This document shows, piece after piece, positions 32,465-33,576 of a stretch of 33,576 nt of DNA; within the stretch, counting starts at the first letter, position 1, and the number at the start of each line of letters is the position of its first letter. Source of the stretch: JAYZDP01 sp036337765 (GTDB lineage: Bacteria; Acidobacteriota; Thermoanaerobaculia; Multivoradales; Multivoraceae). The notes under the pieces were generated by a model that was not told the origin of the DNA, searched no databases, and was given only the letters and a program-made list of their open reading frames with translations. The DNA lies in contig JAYZDP010000010.1 in assembly GCA_036337765.1 (NCBI GenBank), positions 1 through 33,576 of the forward strand, written 5' to 3'. The position numbers were made by a program, and so were the translations under genes.

Positions 32465-32976
32465 GCAGCGGTTGTTGGCATTGGCCGCTCGGGAACCGAA
32501 GGCTGCGGTTGGGGGGAGTGGGGGCGGGAAATAGTATGCATGGATGTGGAGGCCAAGCGGCGGCGACGGGTCAAGAATGGTGAGGAAGTCCCTGCGATCG
32601 CGCTGCTGCACTTCTTCCGTGAGCCGCACTCGCTTTCCTTCCTCTGTGTCGAGCCAGACCCAGAGATGCTTAAAGTGGCGATGCGACGACCGTGTCGGCA
32701 CGACTCGATCGCGAACTCCTGGTCGAACTCCAGGTCACTGACCCGCAGCGTCGTCACCGTGATCCGTGCGCCCTCGTCCCAGGCGAGCGGAGAGTGATAG
32801 ACCGCCTCTGTAGAGCGTTGCACGGCGTTTACGTGGTCGGGCTTAGCGATGCCGGCCCGTTTCTCGAAGGACGCGTAGGCCATCTCGGTGAGTCCGAGCA
32901 GCACACCCGCGTGCACGTAGCCGGTGCCTCCGAAGGTGTCGGTGTGACGGGTTGGAAAGTCGATGTGAAAGGGCAT
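32434..32976 (-). CDS. Hotdog-fold (4HBT) thioesterase, probably frameshifted in its C-terminal third
   Basis: The first 105 residues look like a YbgC/FadM-type acyl-CoA thioesterase: PTRHTDTFGGTGYVHAGVLLGLTEMAYASFE holds the usual catalytic-loop region, followed by strands YHSPLAWDEGARITVTTLRVSDLEFDQEFAIE. After RHGRRIATL the reading frame turns into Ser/Arg/Pro-rich sequence unlike any hotdog tail. The neighbouring frame instead gives HLWVWLDTEEGKRVRLTEEVQQ, the expected last strand and helix. One missing base around 32666-32675 would explain this. The true product would then end near residue 130-140, although the second frame also lacks an early stop, so a second lesion is possible. As read, the ORF ends inside metH on the other strand (31-nt overlap). 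It lies 60 nt after the ABC-F gene. Confidence 0.6.
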   Translation of the reverse strand: MPFHIDFPTRHTDTFGGTGYVHAGVLLGLTEMAYASFEKRAGIAKPDHVNAVQRSTEAVYHSPLAWDEGARITVTTLRVSDLEFDQEFAIESCRHGRRIATLSISGSGSTQRKESECGSRKKCSSAIAGTSSPFLTRRRRLASTSMHTISRPHSPQPQPSVPERPMPTTAAYTPKYLASG

Positions 32977-33036
32977 GGTCGGCTGGGGCGCGAGCGGACT
33001 GGGCGCCTTTGTCAGGGCGCGTTCGACAGCGTCGAG

Positions 33037-33576
33037 TCAGATTCTCTCAAGAGTCTGGGTCTGCGTGGTGATCGTGTCTTCGATGCTCTGCCACTCCGAT
33101 TCGAGCTCTCCGATCTTCGAGGTCAACGATCGCTGTTCCTCTTCGAGCCGGCGAACCTTCTTGGCCGGCGTCTTGTCGTAGAAGCCTGGATCGCAGAAGG
33201 TCTCGTTGATCTCGTGCACTCGAGATTCCGCCTCTTCGAGCTCGCGGGTGAGCTCGTCCAGGCGCCGCGAGAGCTGCCGCTGGGAGACTTTGGTCTCCCG
33301 CTCGGGCTTTGCGCCCTTGTCACGATCCTTCCGCTTGGCCTTGCGTGCCTTGGCCAGGACCACGTCTGCGTCGAGATGATCGTCGCCGCACTTTTGGAGA
33401 TAGTCGTCGTAGCTACCGCGATGGTCGTTGAACCCGTCCGGAGTGATCTCGAGAATGCGATTGGCCAGCCGTGAGACGAACCAGCGGTCGTGGCTGACGA
33501 AGACGAGCGTGCCCGGGTAGTCGGCGAGCCCCGCGACCAGGGCGTCGATCGCCTCGAGGTCGAGGTGGTTGGTCGG
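33037..33576 (-). CDS. ABC-F family ATPase, C-terminal part (5' end beyond window)
   Basis: The visible 179 residues start exactly in the Walker B/D-loop region, PTNHLDLEAIDALVAGL, continue through the H-loop (VFVSHDRWFVSRLANRILEI) and the following GSYDDYL, and end with a basic linker and a long coiled coil (about 75-178). This matches Uup/EttA-type ABC-F proteins, soluble duplicated ATPases that act on ribosomes or DNA structures; the C-terminal coiled coil favours a Uup-like member. The second nucleotide-binding domain is the one seen. Probably co-transcribed with the thioesterase gene downstream. Confidence 0.93.
   Translation of the reverse strand, partial: PTNHLDLEAIDALVAGLADYPGTLVFVSHDRWFVSRLANRILEITPDGFNDHRGSYDDYLQKCGDDHLDADVVLAKARKAKRKDRDKGAKPERETKVSQRQLSRRLDELTRELEEAESRVHEINETFCDPGFYDKTPAKKVRRLEEEQRSLTSKIGELESEWQSIEDTITTQTQTLERI

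Noticed and set aside
32540..32797. A small plus-strand gene opposite the thioesterase
   Set aside because: It is antisense to recognisable hotdog sequence and has no family features or clear ribosome-binding site.

Overview
This 33.6 kb window is GC-rich bacterial chromosome, densely packed with genes. Signal-peptide proteins, a cytochrome c/PQQ dehydrogenase, an O-antigen ligase-like protein and a 6S RNA point to a Gram-negative-type, aerobic-leaning heterotroph. The secreted PQQ and carboxymuconolactone-type proteins, together with the thrS-rpmI-rplT-pheST-zapA-rny order, resemble Acidobacteriota-like or other soil/sediment lineages. I cannot fix the phylum from sequence alone.

Region 1 (1-11.4 kb) is accessory metabolism. 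A threonine dehydratase on the minus strand is broken by an in-frame TAG and sits downstream of a secreted protein with two carboxymuconolactone-decarboxylase-like domains. Divergent from these, on the plus strand, are a PQQ dehydrogenase with an N-terminal haem domain, an MFS exporter, a membrane-anchored HExxH peptidase, a dihydropyrimidinase-like amidohydrolase and a secreted beta-propeller protein. A small SEC-C protein on the minus strand follows, its stop codon abutting a perfect 16-bp inverted repeat. A secreted protein of unknown function closes the region.

Region 2 (11.4-20.7 kb) is translation and RNA metabolism. It holds two tRNA-Val genes (GAC, CAC), thrS, rpmI, rplT, pheS, pheT, a small coiled-coil protein, zapA, a 6S RNA candidate, rny and a ymdB-type phosphodiesterase. 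infC is absent from its usual place between thrS and rpmI, and PheT lacks the N-terminal tRNA-binding OB domain.

Region 3 (20.7-32.5 kb) covers cell envelope, cofactors and sulfur/one-carbon metabolism. It holds a Trm112-like zinc protein, an O-antigen ligase-like protein, ispA, tlyA and nadK (the last four linked by 4-nt overlaps), then ribBA, a fused sulfate adenylyltransferase/APS kinase, metF and metH. Activated sulfate, FAD for MetF and methyl-THF for MetH make the last block a coherent sulfur-to-methionine and flavin neighbourhood.

Region 4 (32.4 kb to the end, minus strand) has a hotdog thioesterase that appears frameshifted and the C-terminal part of an ABC-F ATPase cut by the window edge.

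I see no CRISPR array, prophage, insertion sequence or obvious new defence system. The observations most worth following up are the two apparently damaged genes, the 6S RNA, the short PheT, the recurring -10-like hexamers just upstream of start codons that lack Shine-Dalgarno sequences, and the inverted repeat behind the SEC-C gene.
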